64,000 bases of DNA from RH-AL1 sp965277735. GTDB taxonomy: Bacteria; Pseudomonadota; Alphaproteobacteria; Rhizobiales; Beijerinckiaceae. Below are positions 26,573 through 34,297 of this stretch, one piece after another; the stretch's first letter is position 1; every line of letters starts with the position of its first letter. The position numbers and the translations under genes are program-made. The stretch lies in contig CBDIDO010000002.1 of NCBI GenBank assembly GCA_965277735.1, positions 310,001 through 374,000 of the forward strand, written 5' to 3'. The notes beneath the pieces were generated by a model, which was given only the letters and a program-made list of their open reading frames with translations, searched no databases and was not told where the DNA came from.

Positions 26573-27250
26573 TCAGGCCGCCTGGGGCAGCCTCGGCGTC
26601 TGGCGGGCGCGGCGCGCGACGAGATCGACGGCGCCCGTCGCCCTCACGAGGCCGCGGGCATCGGCGAAGGCGCCCGGCCGCAGCTCCAGCCCAAGGAAGC
26701 GCTCGGCCTCTACCGGCCCCGGCAGGCGCAGCCCGAGCGTGTGCGCGCGCTCGAAGCCGAAGCGCGCGTAGTACGGCGCGTCGCCGACGAGCAGGATCGC
26801 CGCGTGGCGGAGCACCGTCGCGCGCTCGATCGCGGCCTCCGTCAAGCGCGCTCCGACGCCGAAGCAGCGGTAACGCGAATCGACGGCGAGCGGGCCGAGC
26901 ATCAGCGCCGGCATGCCGCCGGCGTCGACGTGCCAGAGCCGCACGGTCCCGACCAAATCTTGACCGATCACACCCGAACCCACGACCTCGCCGCCGCCGA
27001 GCCCGAAATGATCGTTGTGATCTTGGGCTCGCGCGACAAGGGAGAGACCAGCCGCCGGCAGCCGGTGAGCGCGCAAACGCTCGCAGGTCTTGCCGAAGCG
27101 GGACGGCCCGAACGCGCGGTCGAGCAGCCTTTCGCGCGCGTCACGATCCTCATGTCGCTCGGCGTCGATCCATACGGGATCGAAGCCGGCCTGCAACTGC
27201 GGCGCAGGCACGAAAGCGGCGGCGGGGTCGTGGGTCAGAAGAGTGGTCAT
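26573..27250 (-). CDS. GNAT-family N-acetyltransferase
   Basis: Encodes 225 residues. The acetyl-CoA site is recognisable as LGPLAVDSRYRCFGVGARLTEAAI (the V..xxR..GxG..L pattern), followed by AAILLVGDAPYYARFGFERA, the typical beta5-alpha4 block. The substrate is unknown. Its position between odc and hss makes polyamine or ornithine-related acetylation possible. ATG 27250 was chosen because GAGGG lies upstream and the more distant in-frame start would run back into the intergenic palindrome. The C-terminal ~60 residues after the domain are Arg/Ala-rich. Confidence 0.87.
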   Translation of the reverse strand: MTTLLTHDPAAAFVPAPQLQAGFDPVWIDAERHEDRDARERLLDRAFGPSRFGKTCERLRAHRLPAAGLSLVARAQDHNDHFGLGGGEVVGSGVIGQDLVGTVRLWHVDAGGMPALMLGPLAVDSRYRCFGVGARLTEAAIERATVLRHAAILLVGDAPYYARFGFERAHTLGLRLPGPVEAERFLGLELRPGAFADARGLVRATGAVDLVARRARQTPRLPQAA

Positions 27251-27295
27251 CGAAACACCCTCTTTCCGAAGGGGTGAAAAGACGACGCGCGGCTC

Positions 27296-27444
27296 CCTTC
27301 TCCCCTCGCGGGAGAAGGTGGCCTCGCGAAGCGAGGTCGGATGAGGGAGCGATGCCGCCTCATCCGCGATCAATGGAGAGGCGGAAACGCCCCCTCATCC
27401 GTCACGGCTTCGCCGCGACACCTTCTCCCGCGAGGGGAGAAGGG
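27296..27444. repeat. Intergenic palindromic repeat, copy 2 (two inverted halves)
   Basis: The left half has CTTCTCCCCTCGCGGGAGAAG, then a CTCGCGAAGCGAG hairpin, then GTCGGATGAGGG. The right half (about 27390-27444) is inverted: CCCCTCATCCGTC, then GGCTTCGCCG, then ACACCTTCTCCCGCGAGGG. The element ends at most two bases beyond the odc stop codon and lies upstream of the GNAT gene, so it could act as terminator or RNA-processing site between them. Confidence 0.87.
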
Positions 27445-27445
27445 T

Positions 27446-28588
27446 TCAGATCACGAAGCTCTTCAGCGGCGGGAAGCCGTTGAAGCCCGCGCACGAATAC
27501 GTCGTCGTATACGCGCCCGTGCCCTCGATGAGGACCTTGGCCCCGATCTCCAGGCTCACGGGAAGGTCGTAGGGGACCTTCTCGTAGAGCACGTCGACCG
27601 AGTCGCAGGTGGGACCCGCGATCACGCAGGGCTCCTTGGCATCGTCGTCGAAGGCGGTCTTGATCGGATAGCGGATCATCTCGTCCATCGTCTCGGCGAG
27701 ACCGCCAAACTTGCCGATGTCGAGATAGACCCAGCGCAGCTTGTCCTCGTCCGACTTCTTGGAGATCAGGACCACCTCGGCCTCGATCATGCCCGCGTTG
27801 CCGACCATGCCGCGGCCCGGCTCGATGATCGTCTCTGGGATGCGGTTGCCGAAGTGCTTGCGCAGCGCGGCGAAGATCGCATGGCCATAGCTCATCACGT
27901 TCGGCACGTTCTTCAGGTACTTCGTCGGGAAACCACCGCCGAGGTTGACCATCTGCAGGTTGATGCCGCGCTCGGCGAGATCCTTGAAGATCGCCGCCGC
28001 CGCCTTGAGCGCGCCGTCCCACATGCCGGTATCGTTTTGCTGCGAACCGACGTGGAACGACAGGCCGTAGGCGACGAGCCCGAGACGATGCGCGTGCTCG
28101 AGCACGCGCGGCGCCATCGTCACCTCGCAGCCGAACTTGCGCGACAGCGGCCACTCGGCACCTTCGCCGGCGCAGAGCATGCGGCAGAACACCTTCGAGC
28201 CCGGCGCGACGCGCGCGATCTTCTCGACCTCGGCCTCGCAATCGACCGCGAACATCCGGATGCCGAGCTGGTAGGCGCGCGCGACGTCGCGCTCCTTCTT
28301 GATCGTGTTGCCGAAGGAGATGCGGTCGGCGGTGGCGCCGGTGGCGAGCACCTGCTCGATCTCGGCGACCGAGGCGCAATCGAAGCACGAGCCGAGCTGC
28401 GCGAGCAGGTTCAGCACCGCCGGATCGGGGTTCGCCTTGACGGCATAGAACACGCGGCTGTCGGGCAGCGCGCGCTCGAACGTATTGTAATTGTCGCGGA
28501 CGACGTCGAGGTCGACGACAAGGCACGGACCAGCATCAGCGCCGATCTCGCGGCGGGTGCGCAGGAAGTCGATAATCTTCTGTGTCAT
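27446..28588 (-). CDS. odc: Ornithine (lysine/ornithine) decarboxylase, alanine-racemase fold
   Basis: Encodes 380 residues of fold-III PLP decarboxylases. The PLP lysine is in FYAVKANPDPAVL, the Gly-rich phosphate loop is NLGGGFPTKY, EPGRGMVGNAG follows, and the active-site Cys/Asp of the dimer interface is in AGPTCDSVDVLYE. It converts ornithine to putrescine, and possibly lysine to cadaverine, in the cytoplasm and feeds homospermidine synthase. ATG 28588 follows AAGGGATG; an upstream in-frame start at 28624 is less likely. The long 5' leader is described separately. A palindromic repeat follows directly after the stop. Confidence 0.93.
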   Translation of the reverse strand: MTQKIIDFLRTRREIGADAGPCLVVDLDVVRDNYNTFERALPDSRVFYAVKANPDPAVLNLLAQLGSCFDCASVAEIEQVLATGATADRISFGNTIKKERDVARAYQLGIRMFAVDCEAEVEKIARVAPGSKVFCRMLCAGEGAEWPLSRKFGCEVTMAPRVLEHAHRLGLVAYGLSFHVGSQQNDTGMWDGALKAAAAIFKDLAERGINLQMVNLGGGFPTKYLKNVPNVMSYGHAIFAALRKHFGNRIPETIIEPGRGMVGNAGMIEAEVVLISKKSDEDKLRWVYLDIGKFGGLAETMDEMIRYPIKTAFDDDAKEPCVIAGPTCDSVDVLYEKVPYDLPVSLEIGAKVLIEGTGAYTTTYSCAGFNGFPPLKSFVI

Positions 28589-28990
28589 CGCGGCATCCCT
28601 TCGTGCCGACCGGTTGGTCGGCAAACGAGGACCAAAGGGGTGAACGACACCGTTCGCTGCCCACGCGCTTTGGAGACGCGTCGACGACGTGACAATGTCA
28701 TCCGCGGTCCGGATCGCCGAAGGCCACGTGGCCGCCGGCTACGCCGAACCAGATGCTGCGCCGTGGCTGATGACCGTCGTAGTCTCGGCGGATCTCGTGA
28801 GAGACACTACGAGCGTCGGGATCAAAGCCATCGATTGGATTAGGGTGAGCCCCCGATCCGCACGCCCGGCAAGAGAGACTAGCCTCTTCGGTAAGTCGGC
28901 GTTGGAGGCCGACAGAGACGAAAAAGCCCGGTCCGTCGTTGCTTTAAGTCGCGTCCCCCGTTTGGCGGGGTTCACCGGTTCGCTCCGGCT
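28589..28990 (-). promoter_or_regulatory. Long structured leader/promoter region of odc
   Basis: About 400 bases upstream of odc hold no convincing gene. In odc orientation there is a CCCCG..CGGGG hairpin near 28955-28972, and a G/C-rich segment running into GGGCTTTTT near 28930. GTCGGC..GCCGAC (about 28893-28911) forms another hairpin, and the 28605-28622 hairpin lies just before the ribosome site. In Alphaproteobacteria the speF RNA motif is often upstream of ornithine decarboxylase genes. Position and structure fit that, but I could not match its consensus by eye. Confidence 0.35.
28605..28622 (-). promoter_or_regulatory. Hairpin immediately upstream of the odc ribosome-binding site
   Basis: GCCGACC and GGTCGGC form a perfect seven-base-pair stem with a four-base loop (AACC in the mRNA), ending a few bases before AAGGGATG. 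It could control access of ribosomes to odc mRNA. There is no U-run, so it is not an intrinsic terminator by itself. Confidence 0.5.
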
Positions 28991-29328
28991 GCCGGCTATT
29001 AAGGATGGTTCACAGGCCTCTTGTCCTGAACCCCATCCACCGACACACGACCACAGGCACGTGCGATTTGGGCAAGCGGGAACATATGCGCATTCGCCCC
29101 CCGCACAAGTGTTTTCTGCAGCTGAATTTCGATTTTTTGCCGACGCGGATCGGCGTTGCGAAAATGGCGCGCGGAATTAACGTTCTCGTAATGATTGTGG
29201 CCGCGAGGCCGCCATTCGGCGCCCGAAAAAACAGCCGCAACGGCAGCGGTCTTAACGACAGATCGAGGATCCGATTCTCGCGGGCGCGCGTCGTGGCTAC
29301 GGTCGGCGGCATGTTGGAGGCTCGCCCC
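28991..29328. other. Intergenic region upstream of the HAD-domain gene
   Basis: The 338 bp before ATG 29329 stay open in the same frame as the following gene back to 29005, but the encoded residues look nothing like a domain and composition is mixed with AT-rich patches (29110-29180). The promoter of the HAD gene is probably here. No box pair or hairpin is convincing. Confidence 0.4.
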
Positions 29329-31404
29329 ATGCCCGCAACCGCCAAGCTCGTGCTCGCCCCCTGGCTCCTGCGCCGCCGCCTCCGTGGCGCGGACGACATC
29401 GTGCGCTTCCCTGGCCTTCGCGAGGCGGCGCTCGTCACGATCGACGTATTCGACACGGCGCTCGTTCGCACGCTCCGCCATCACGACGACGTTTTCGCGC
29501 TCGCCGCTTGGCGGGCAATCGCGCGGCACGGCCTGCCCGGCGACATCGCAGCGCTCGCGGCAGCGCGACGCGAAGCGCACCGCCGCGCGCTGGCGAGCGC
29601 CGCCGCGGCGGGACGGGCGGAGGCGACGATCGACGAGATCTACGCGCGTCACGAGAGCGCGGATGCGACGACCCGCGCCGCCCTCCTCGCCGAGGAGCTC
29701 GCGACCGAGCGCGACGTCTGCCGCGCCAACCCCGCGATCCTCGCGCTGTTCGACGACCTCGTCGCGCAAGGCGTGCGCGTCGCCTTCCTTTCCGACACCC
29801 CGTTCGCCGCCGACTTCGTGCGCGGACTTCTCCGCGACGCCGGCTACGCCGGCGATCTCGAAGTCTACGCCTCGAGCGCCTTCGGCACGACGAAGGCACA
29901 CGGCGACCTGTTCCGTTGCGTCATCGAGGCTGCTGGCGTCGATGGCGGCGCCGTCTGGCACATCGGCGACAATTTGCGCTCCGACGTGATCCGGGCCCGC
30001 CGCCACGGCATCCAGCCGGTTTGGTACCGCCCCATCCTGCGCAAGCCGCATCCCGCGCCGGCGCCTGCGACAGCCGCCGGCATCGCCCGCTCCGTCACCG
30101 ACGGCACGCGGGCAGTGCTTGCTGCGAGGGACCTCCCCGCGCTCGGCCACATCGGCGCGACGATCGCCGGGCCGGTCTATCTCGCCTTCGTGCAATGGCT
30201 GACAGCGCGGCTGCGGCAGGCGCCGGTCGAGCGCGTGCTCTTCCTCGCCCGCGACGCCTATCCGCTGATGCGCGTCTACGAGCGCCTATGCGACCCCGAA
30301 CGCGATCCGCCCTTCACCTATCTCGTGGTCTCGCGGCGCTCGCTCGTCGTGCCGCTGATCGAGCGGCTCGGCGATGCCGAGCTCGACGTGCTGCTGAGCC
30401 ACGAGCGGCCGCTGCCCGTCGCCAACTTCCTTGCGCGCATCGGCATCGATCCCGCGCCGCATGCCGCCGCAGCGGCGTCCGTCGGGCTGCGGCTCGACCA
30501 GGTCGTCGCGACGCCCGACGAACGCGCCGCGCTGCGCGCGCTGTTCCTCGCGCTCGAGCCTGTCGTGCTCGAGCGGACCGGCGCGGAGCGCGCCCTGCTG
30601 CTCCGCTATCTTGCGCAGGAGGGCTTTGCGCCGGACCGCGCTCTCGCGATGTGCGACGTCGGCTGGAACGGCAAGTCGCAGCGCGCGCTCGCAAAGCTCC
30701 TCGGCGCCGACGGTCGGCTCGACGGCTATTACGTCGGCACCTCGAAGATCCTGCACCGGCTCGGCGCGCTCGGCGGCGCGGCGTGCGGCTGGCTCGCCGA
30801 GGATGGCGCGCCCCGCTTCGGCGTCGACATCTCGAACCTCAGCTGGGTGCTGCTCGAGCTCGTCTTCAGCGAGCCGCAGGCATCCGTGATCCGTTACGCG
30901 GAGACGAGCGACGGCCGCGTTGCGCCTGTCTTCCGTGCCGAGCCGATGGACGCCGGCTTCCAGGCCGCCGTCGCCGAGATGCAAGCGGGCGCCTTCGCGT
31001 TCCTCGACGCCTATGCGCGGGCGTTCGGCGGCCTGCCGCCGCTCGCCATCGACGAGCGCGCCGCCGTGGCCGAGCTCACCCGGCTCGTCGCGCAGCCGAC
31101 CTGCGCCGAGGCGGACGCGCTCGGCGATATCGTCATGATCGAGGGCCTGGGCGAGACGACGACGGGCTACGCGATCGCCGCCAAGCCAGGCTGGCGGGCG
31201 GCCTTGCGCGACCCGCGGACCTTGCTCGCCGCCTACCGCGCCACGCTGTGGCGACGCGGCTTCACGGTGCGCGCGCTCCGCAGCGCGTTTCTCACCAATG
31301 CGCTCTACGGCGGCCTCGAGCGACTCAAGGCGCTGCGCAGCCGCGGCCGCGCGAGCCCTGCCCCCGGCGCGACCCAGGACGCGGTCCTGCAGGCCGGAGC
31401 TTGA
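29329..31404 (+). CDS. Large HAD-superfamily protein (COG5610-like, two-domain)
   Basis: Encodes 691 residues. Residues ~40-220 are a HAD domain: motif I TIDVFDTALVRT, motif II VAFLSDTPFAADF, the motif III lysine in SAFGTTKAHGDLF and motif IV HIGDNLRSDVIRA. The remaining ~450 residues form a second region with LFLARDAYPLMRVYERL and MCDVGWNGKSQRAL, which itself resembles a modified HAD/phosphotransfer core. Proteins with this architecture often lie in surface-polysaccharide loci; their exact reaction is unclear. ATG 29329 follows GGAGG at eight bases; an earlier ATG at 29311 is possible. It lies 5.5 kb from the glycan island. Confidence 0.75.
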   Translation: MPATAKLVLAPWLLRRRLRGADDIVRFPGLREAALVTIDVFDTALVRTLRHHDDVFALAAWRAIARHGLPGDIAALAAARREAHRRALASAAAAGRAEATIDEIYARHESADATTRAALLAEELATERDVCRANPAILALFDDLVAQGVRVAFLSDTPFAADFVRGLLRDAGYAGDLEVYASSAFGTTKAHGDLFRCVIEAAGVDGGAVWHIGDNLRSDVIRARRHGIQPVWYRPILRKPHPAPAPATAAGIARSVTDGTRAVLAARDLPALGHIGATIAGPVYLAFVQWLTARLRQAPVERVLFLARDAYPLMRVYERLCDPERDPPFTYLVVSRRSLVVPLIERLGDAELDVLLSHERPLPVANFLARIGIDPAPHAAAAASVGLRLDQVVATPDERAALRALFLALEPVVLERTGAERALLLRYLAQEGFAPDRALAMCDVGWNGKSQRALAKLLGADGRLDGYYVGTSKILHRLGALGGAACGWLAEDGAPRFGVDISNLSWVLLELVFSEPQASVIRYAETSDGRVAPVFRAEPMDAGFQAAVAEMQAGAFAFLDAYARAFGGLPPLAIDERAAVAELTRLVAQPTCAEADALGDIVMIEGLGETTTGYAIAAKPGWRAALRDPRTLLAAYRATLWRRGFTVRALRSAFLTNALYGGLERLKALRSRGRASPAPGATQDAVLQAGA

Positions 31405-31548
31405 GCGAAGCCGCAAATCGTCGGCTTCAAATTTCAAAGCCTCGTCTCACCCGTTGAAGGGAAGACGCCGGGACTGAGCCCATTATGATGCGAGCACGAC
31501 TGAGTTCGCGCGCCTCATGCGCGCGCCGGATCGACGCGAGGAACCGGA

Positions 31549-31707
31549 ATGCCGACATCGCTGCCTATCCGCCGCGACGGAAGATCTCGCGCGAGGCCAT
31601 CGCTGTTCGTCCTCTGGGCCATCGCGCTCTGCACCGCCAGCATTGCGATCGAGTGGCTCGACCCGGCTCCGATGGATGTCGCCGCGGCCTGGGTCGTCTC
31701 GCCCTGA
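31549..31707 (+). CDS. Possible small membrane protein (52 residues)
   Basis: A short frame, ATG 31549 to TGA 31707, encodes MPTSLPIRRDGR, a basic head, and then one hydrophobic stretch (LFVLWAIALCTASIAI) and an acidic tail. GAGGA lies at good distance upstream of the ATG. One positively charged head plus one membrane segment is the common plan of small inner-membrane proteins, but no homologue is recognised and the frame could be chance. It ends 8 bp before the convergent phosphatase gene. Confidence 0.4.
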   Translation: MPTSLPIRRDGRSRARPSLFVLWAIALCTASIAIEWLDPAPMDVAAAWVVSP

Positions 31708-31714
31708 GCCGCGG

Positions 31715-32401
31715 TCAGCGTCCCGCGCCGAGCACGAACGGCGCGATCGCCGCCATGTCGTCGAAGATCACGGTGGGACGCCGCGCCTCGAGCGCCGCGC
31801 GCGTCGCGTAGCCCCAGTCGACGGCACCCGATGCGATCCCGGCCGCGGCCGCGGCGTCGACGTCACGGACCTCGTCGCCGATCGCGATCGCGCGCGTCGC
31901 GGCGACGCCAGCGGCCTCGAGCACGGCACGAAACTTCGCGACCTTGCCGTACAGCGACGCGCCGCATGCGAAATGGCTGATGCGCGCCGCCGTCTCCGGC
32001 CCGAGCAGCCATCGGACGTTGGCCTCGGCATTCGAGCTGACCATGGCGAGCCGCAGGCCGGCGTCGGCGAGCTGATGGACCACCTGCCGCGCGCCGGGAA
32101 ACAGCGCGATCTGCGCGATGTCGCGGGCGACGAGCTTGCGCATGTAGCGGGCGATCAGCGGCACCTTCCAGCGCGCAACGCCGAGCGCGCGAAGGATGCC
32201 TGGCACACCCTCGCCGCGCAGCGCCTCGAGCTCGGCCGGCGTCGCCTGGCGGAAGCGGTAGCGGCGCGCGACCTCGTTGAAAACGCCGGCGAACCAGGTG
32301 ATGCTGTCGGCCAGCGTGCCGTCGAAATCGAGGATGACGAGGTCGTAAGGCGCCGCCCCGCTCGACGCGACGACCGCGGGATGTTGCAAAGCCGGCTTCA
32401 C
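31715..32401 (-). CDS. HAD-family phosphatase (phosphoglycolate phosphatase-like)
   Basis: Encodes 228 residues. Motif I is VILDFDGTLADS with the nucleophile and acid aspartates, motif II is LAMVSSNAE, a motif III lysine lies near YGKVAKF, and motif IV is AIGDEVRDVDAA. The helical cap between motifs I and II marks the phosphoglycolate phosphatase/beta-phosphoglucomutase subfamily. The substrate is unknown and probably a small phosphometabolite. The start ATG at 32401 directly follows the stop of the TetR gene, so the two are translationally coupled on one transcript. Confidence 0.85.
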   Translation of the reverse strand: MKPALQHPAVVASSGAAPYDLVILDFDGTLADSITWFAGVFNEVARRYRFRQATPAELEALRGEGVPGILRALGVARWKVPLIARYMRKLVARDIAQIALFPGARQVVHQLADAGLRLAMVSSNAEANVRWLLGPETAARISHFACGASLYGKVAKFRAVLEAAGVAATRAIAIGDEVRDVDAAAAAGIASGAVDWGYATRAALEARRPTVIFDDMAAIAPFVLGAGR

Positions 32402-32941
32402 CTATTCGTTGCCCCGCGTCACGAGGCCAGCCAGCTCGACGATCAGCCGCTCCAGCACATCGTCCTCGATTTTCGACCGCGACAGAGCGCCGCCGAGATA
32501 GGTCCAATACAGCACATGCGCGCGCGGCTTTGAAGCGTCCGGCGCGACACCGGCCGCGACCAGCATCAGCTGCAGATGATCGAGCCGCCGCGCGTCGACC
32601 GCCGCCACCGCGTCGCGCGCCCGCTGCGACGACGCGGCCCACGCCCGCATGCCGATCTCGAGCGAAGGATCGGAGCGCAGCGCCACCGAGAGGAGCTGGC
32701 GCAGCCGCCGCGCGCCGTCGCCGCGGAGCCCGCGAAGCACCGCATCGACGGCCCTGTCCTGCCAGGCTTCCGTCACCGCGGCATGAAAGGCATCAAGGTC
32801 GGCGAAGTGCCAGTAGAAGCTGCCGCGCGACACGCCGAGCCGCTTGGCGAGCACGTCCGCCTTCAGCCCGTCGCCCCCGTCGCGCGCCAGCGCCGCGAGC
32901 CCCGCGGCGACCCAATCCGAACGCGACAGACGATCCGACAT
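32402..32941 (-). CDS. TetR-family transcriptional regulator
   Basis: Encodes 179 residues. The N-terminal helix-turn-helix is LKADVLAKRLGVSRGSFYWHF, the classic TetR S.G..Y.HF recognition helix, followed by a helical ligand-binding core. ATG 32941 is used because the domain starts right after it; a longer frame to 33004 would overlap the operators. Two palindromes between this gene and the divergent membrane protein gene fit TetR operators, so the regulator probably represses both directions. The ligand is unknown. Confidence 0.9.
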   Translation of the reverse strand: MSDRLSRSDWVAAGLAALARDGGDGLKADVLAKRLGVSRGSFYWHFADLDAFHAAVTEAWQDRAVDAVLRGLRGDGARRLRQLLSVALRSDPSLEIGMRAWAASSQRARDAVAAVDARRLDHLQLMLVAAGVAPDASKPRAHVLYWTYLGGALSRSKIEDDVLERLIVELAGLVTRGNE

Positions 32942-32949
32942 GCCGAACC

Positions 32950-32963
32950 ATACACCTGTGTAT
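32950..32963. promoter_or_regulatory. TetR-type operator 1
   Basis: ATACAC and GTGTAT form a perfect inverted repeat around a CT centre. Spacing and sequence closely match the operator at 32997-33014 (shared pattern CCATACAYCTRTGTAT). It touches the upstream edge of the -35 box and lies 9 bp from the tetR start codon, so binding would block both directions. Confidence 0.75.
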
Positions 32964-32991
32964 TGACCGTCGCGGAGGCGCCGGCTAGGGT
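32963..32991 (+). promoter_or_regulatory. Sigma70-like promoter for the membrane protein gene
   Basis: TTGACC (32963-32968) and TAGGGT (32986-32991) are separated by exactly 17 bp. The start point would fall a few bases downstream, next to operator 2. The two operators flank this promoter. Confidence 0.6.
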
Positions 32992-32996
32992 CGCAA

Positions 32997-33014
32997 CCAT
33001 ACATCTATGTATGG
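32997..33014. promoter_or_regulatory. TetR-type operator 2
   Basis: CCATACAT and ATGTATGG form a perfect 8-bp inverted repeat around a CT centre. It covers the likely transcription start and the GGAG ribosome site of the gene at 33024. Confidence 0.8.
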
Positions 33015-33023
33015 AGCCGGTCG

Positions 33024-33392
33024 ATGCTCTCCGCGCACTCAGCTTTGCAAGACTTCCTTCTCGTCGCTGCCGGTGGGCTGGCGATCGTCGTCGGCGCCAT
33101 CCACGGGATCCTCGGAGAGACCCATGTGTTCCGGCGCGCGACGATCAAGCCGCCGCGGCTACGGCTGCTGTTGCGGGCGATCTGGCAGTGCAGCGCGATC
33201 GCCTGGATGGGCGGCGGCGTCCTGCTCCTCGTCGCGCCCCGGCTCGAAACGGATGCGCGCCACTGGATCGTGCTGAGCTTCGCGGCGATCTATGCCGTCG
33301 GCATCATCGGCAATGCCTGGGTGTTCCGCGGCCGGCATCCGGGCTGGCTGCTGCTGTCCGCCGTCGTCGCGCTGTCGCTGGCGGGGATGTGA
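33024..33392 (+). CDS. Small four-helix membrane protein, TetR-controlled
   Basis: Encodes 122 residues, mostly hydrophobic, with four predicted membrane segments (FLLVAAGGLAIVVGAIHGIL; AIAWMGGGVLLLVAP; WIVLSFAAIYAVGIIGNAW; WLLLSAVVALSLAGM). Short polar links carry Arg/Lys on alternate sides. No family recognised with confidence. The divergent TetR gene with operators around this gene's promoter suggests induction by a small molecule, as for export or stress-membrane proteins. ATG 33024 has GGAG at 33012-33015, inside operator 2. Confidence 0.8.
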   Translation: MLSAHSALQDFLLVAAGGLAIVVGAIHGILGETHVFRRATIKPPRLRLLLRAIWQCSAIAWMGGGVLLLVAPRLETDARHWIVLSFAAIYAVGIIGNAWVFRGRHPGWLLLSAVVALSLAGM

Positions 33393-33395
33393 AGT

Positions 33396-34181
33396 CTAGG
33401 GCTTCGCGTCGGCCGGCTCGGGCGCGGCCTCCACCGGCTTCGCGCGGTCGGCGCGGGCGTCGGCGACGATCTGCTTGAACTGCGGCAGGTCGAGCGGGCT
33501 CGCGGTGATGAAGGGGCCGATCAGATAGACCGGCGTGCCCTTGAGCTGCAGCGCATCCGCTTCCTGGATGTTGCGCTTCAGGAGCGCGACGATCTCGCCG
33601 TCGCGCCGCGCGAGATCGCGGTTCAGCCGCTTGACGTCGGCGCCGGCGGCGACGACGGCCTTGCCGATGTCCTCGTCGGTCGCCGGGCGCGCGTTCATCT
33701 GCATCAGCGCCTTGTGGACCTCGGCGTACTTGCCCTGCCAGGCGGCGGCGATCGCGACCTTCGCGGCCTTGACCGACGACTTCGCGAGGATCGGCCATTC
33801 CTTGTAGATGACGCGGACCTTCGGATCGTCCGCCATCAGCGCTTCGAGGTCGGGGTTGCTCTTGCGGCAGAGCGGGCAATTGTAGTCGAGGAAGGCGACG
33901 ATCGTGACGTCGGCGTCGGGATCGCCGAGCACCGGCGCCGCGGCGTCGTGCAGCAACGCGTCCTTCAAGCTCAGGACGGACGGCTTCTCCTCGGCGATGG
34001 TCTTGGCGCGATGGTCGTCGACGGCCGTGTTCGGCGCCGCCTCGGCCCAGCACGCGCCGCTCCAGGCCGCCCCGCCGAACAGCGACAGCGCCAGGACAAG
34101 GGACATGAGCGGGGCGCGCAGCGGCCGCGCTCGTAGCGCGACGCGTTGCGGATGGTGCCGCCAGGATCGGACGCGTCTCAT
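33396..34181 (-). CDS. DsbA-family thiol-disulfide oxidoreductase (exported)
   Basis: Encodes 261 residues. After a basic head, a hydrophobic export segment (LMSLVLALSLFGGAAWSGA) precedes the mature thioredoxin fold. The active site is FLDYNCPLCRKSNPDL (CPLC), and the cis-Pro loop is LKGTPVYLIG. An inserted helical region lies between, as in DsbA/Com1-type proteins. It would oxidise or isomerise periplasmic disulfides; several small Cys-containing secreted proteins are encoded in this window. The start could be ATG 34181 or ATG 34106. Neither has a strong ribosome site. Its C-terminal tail is Pro/Ala-rich. Confidence 0.85.
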   Translation of the reverse strand: MRRVRSWRHHPQRVALRARPLRAPLMSLVLALSLFGGAAWSGACWAEAAPNTAVDDHRAKTIAEEKPSVLSLKDALLHDAAAPVLGDPDADVTIVAFLDYNCPLCRKSNPDLEALMADDPKVRVIYKEWPILAKSSVKAAKVAIAAAWQGKYAEVHKALMQMNARPATDEDIGKAVVAAGADVKRLNRDLARRDGEIVALLKRNIQEADALQLKGTPVYLIGPFITASPLDLPQFKQIVADARADRAKPVEAAPEPADAKP

Positions 34182-34297
34182 GGGCGCGACTATGCGAGCG
34201 GCCCCAGCGAAAGGCAACGGTGCCGAATTGGCGGGTTCGCCCGGCGCGGCGCGAATTCGCGCGAGGTGTGCGTCAGGGATCACACTCGCCGGCGAGC

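Noticed and set aside
28940..28990. tRNA-like hairpins near the odc leader
   Set aside because: No acceptor stem, no CCA end and no cloverleaf; GGTTC-like string is isolated.
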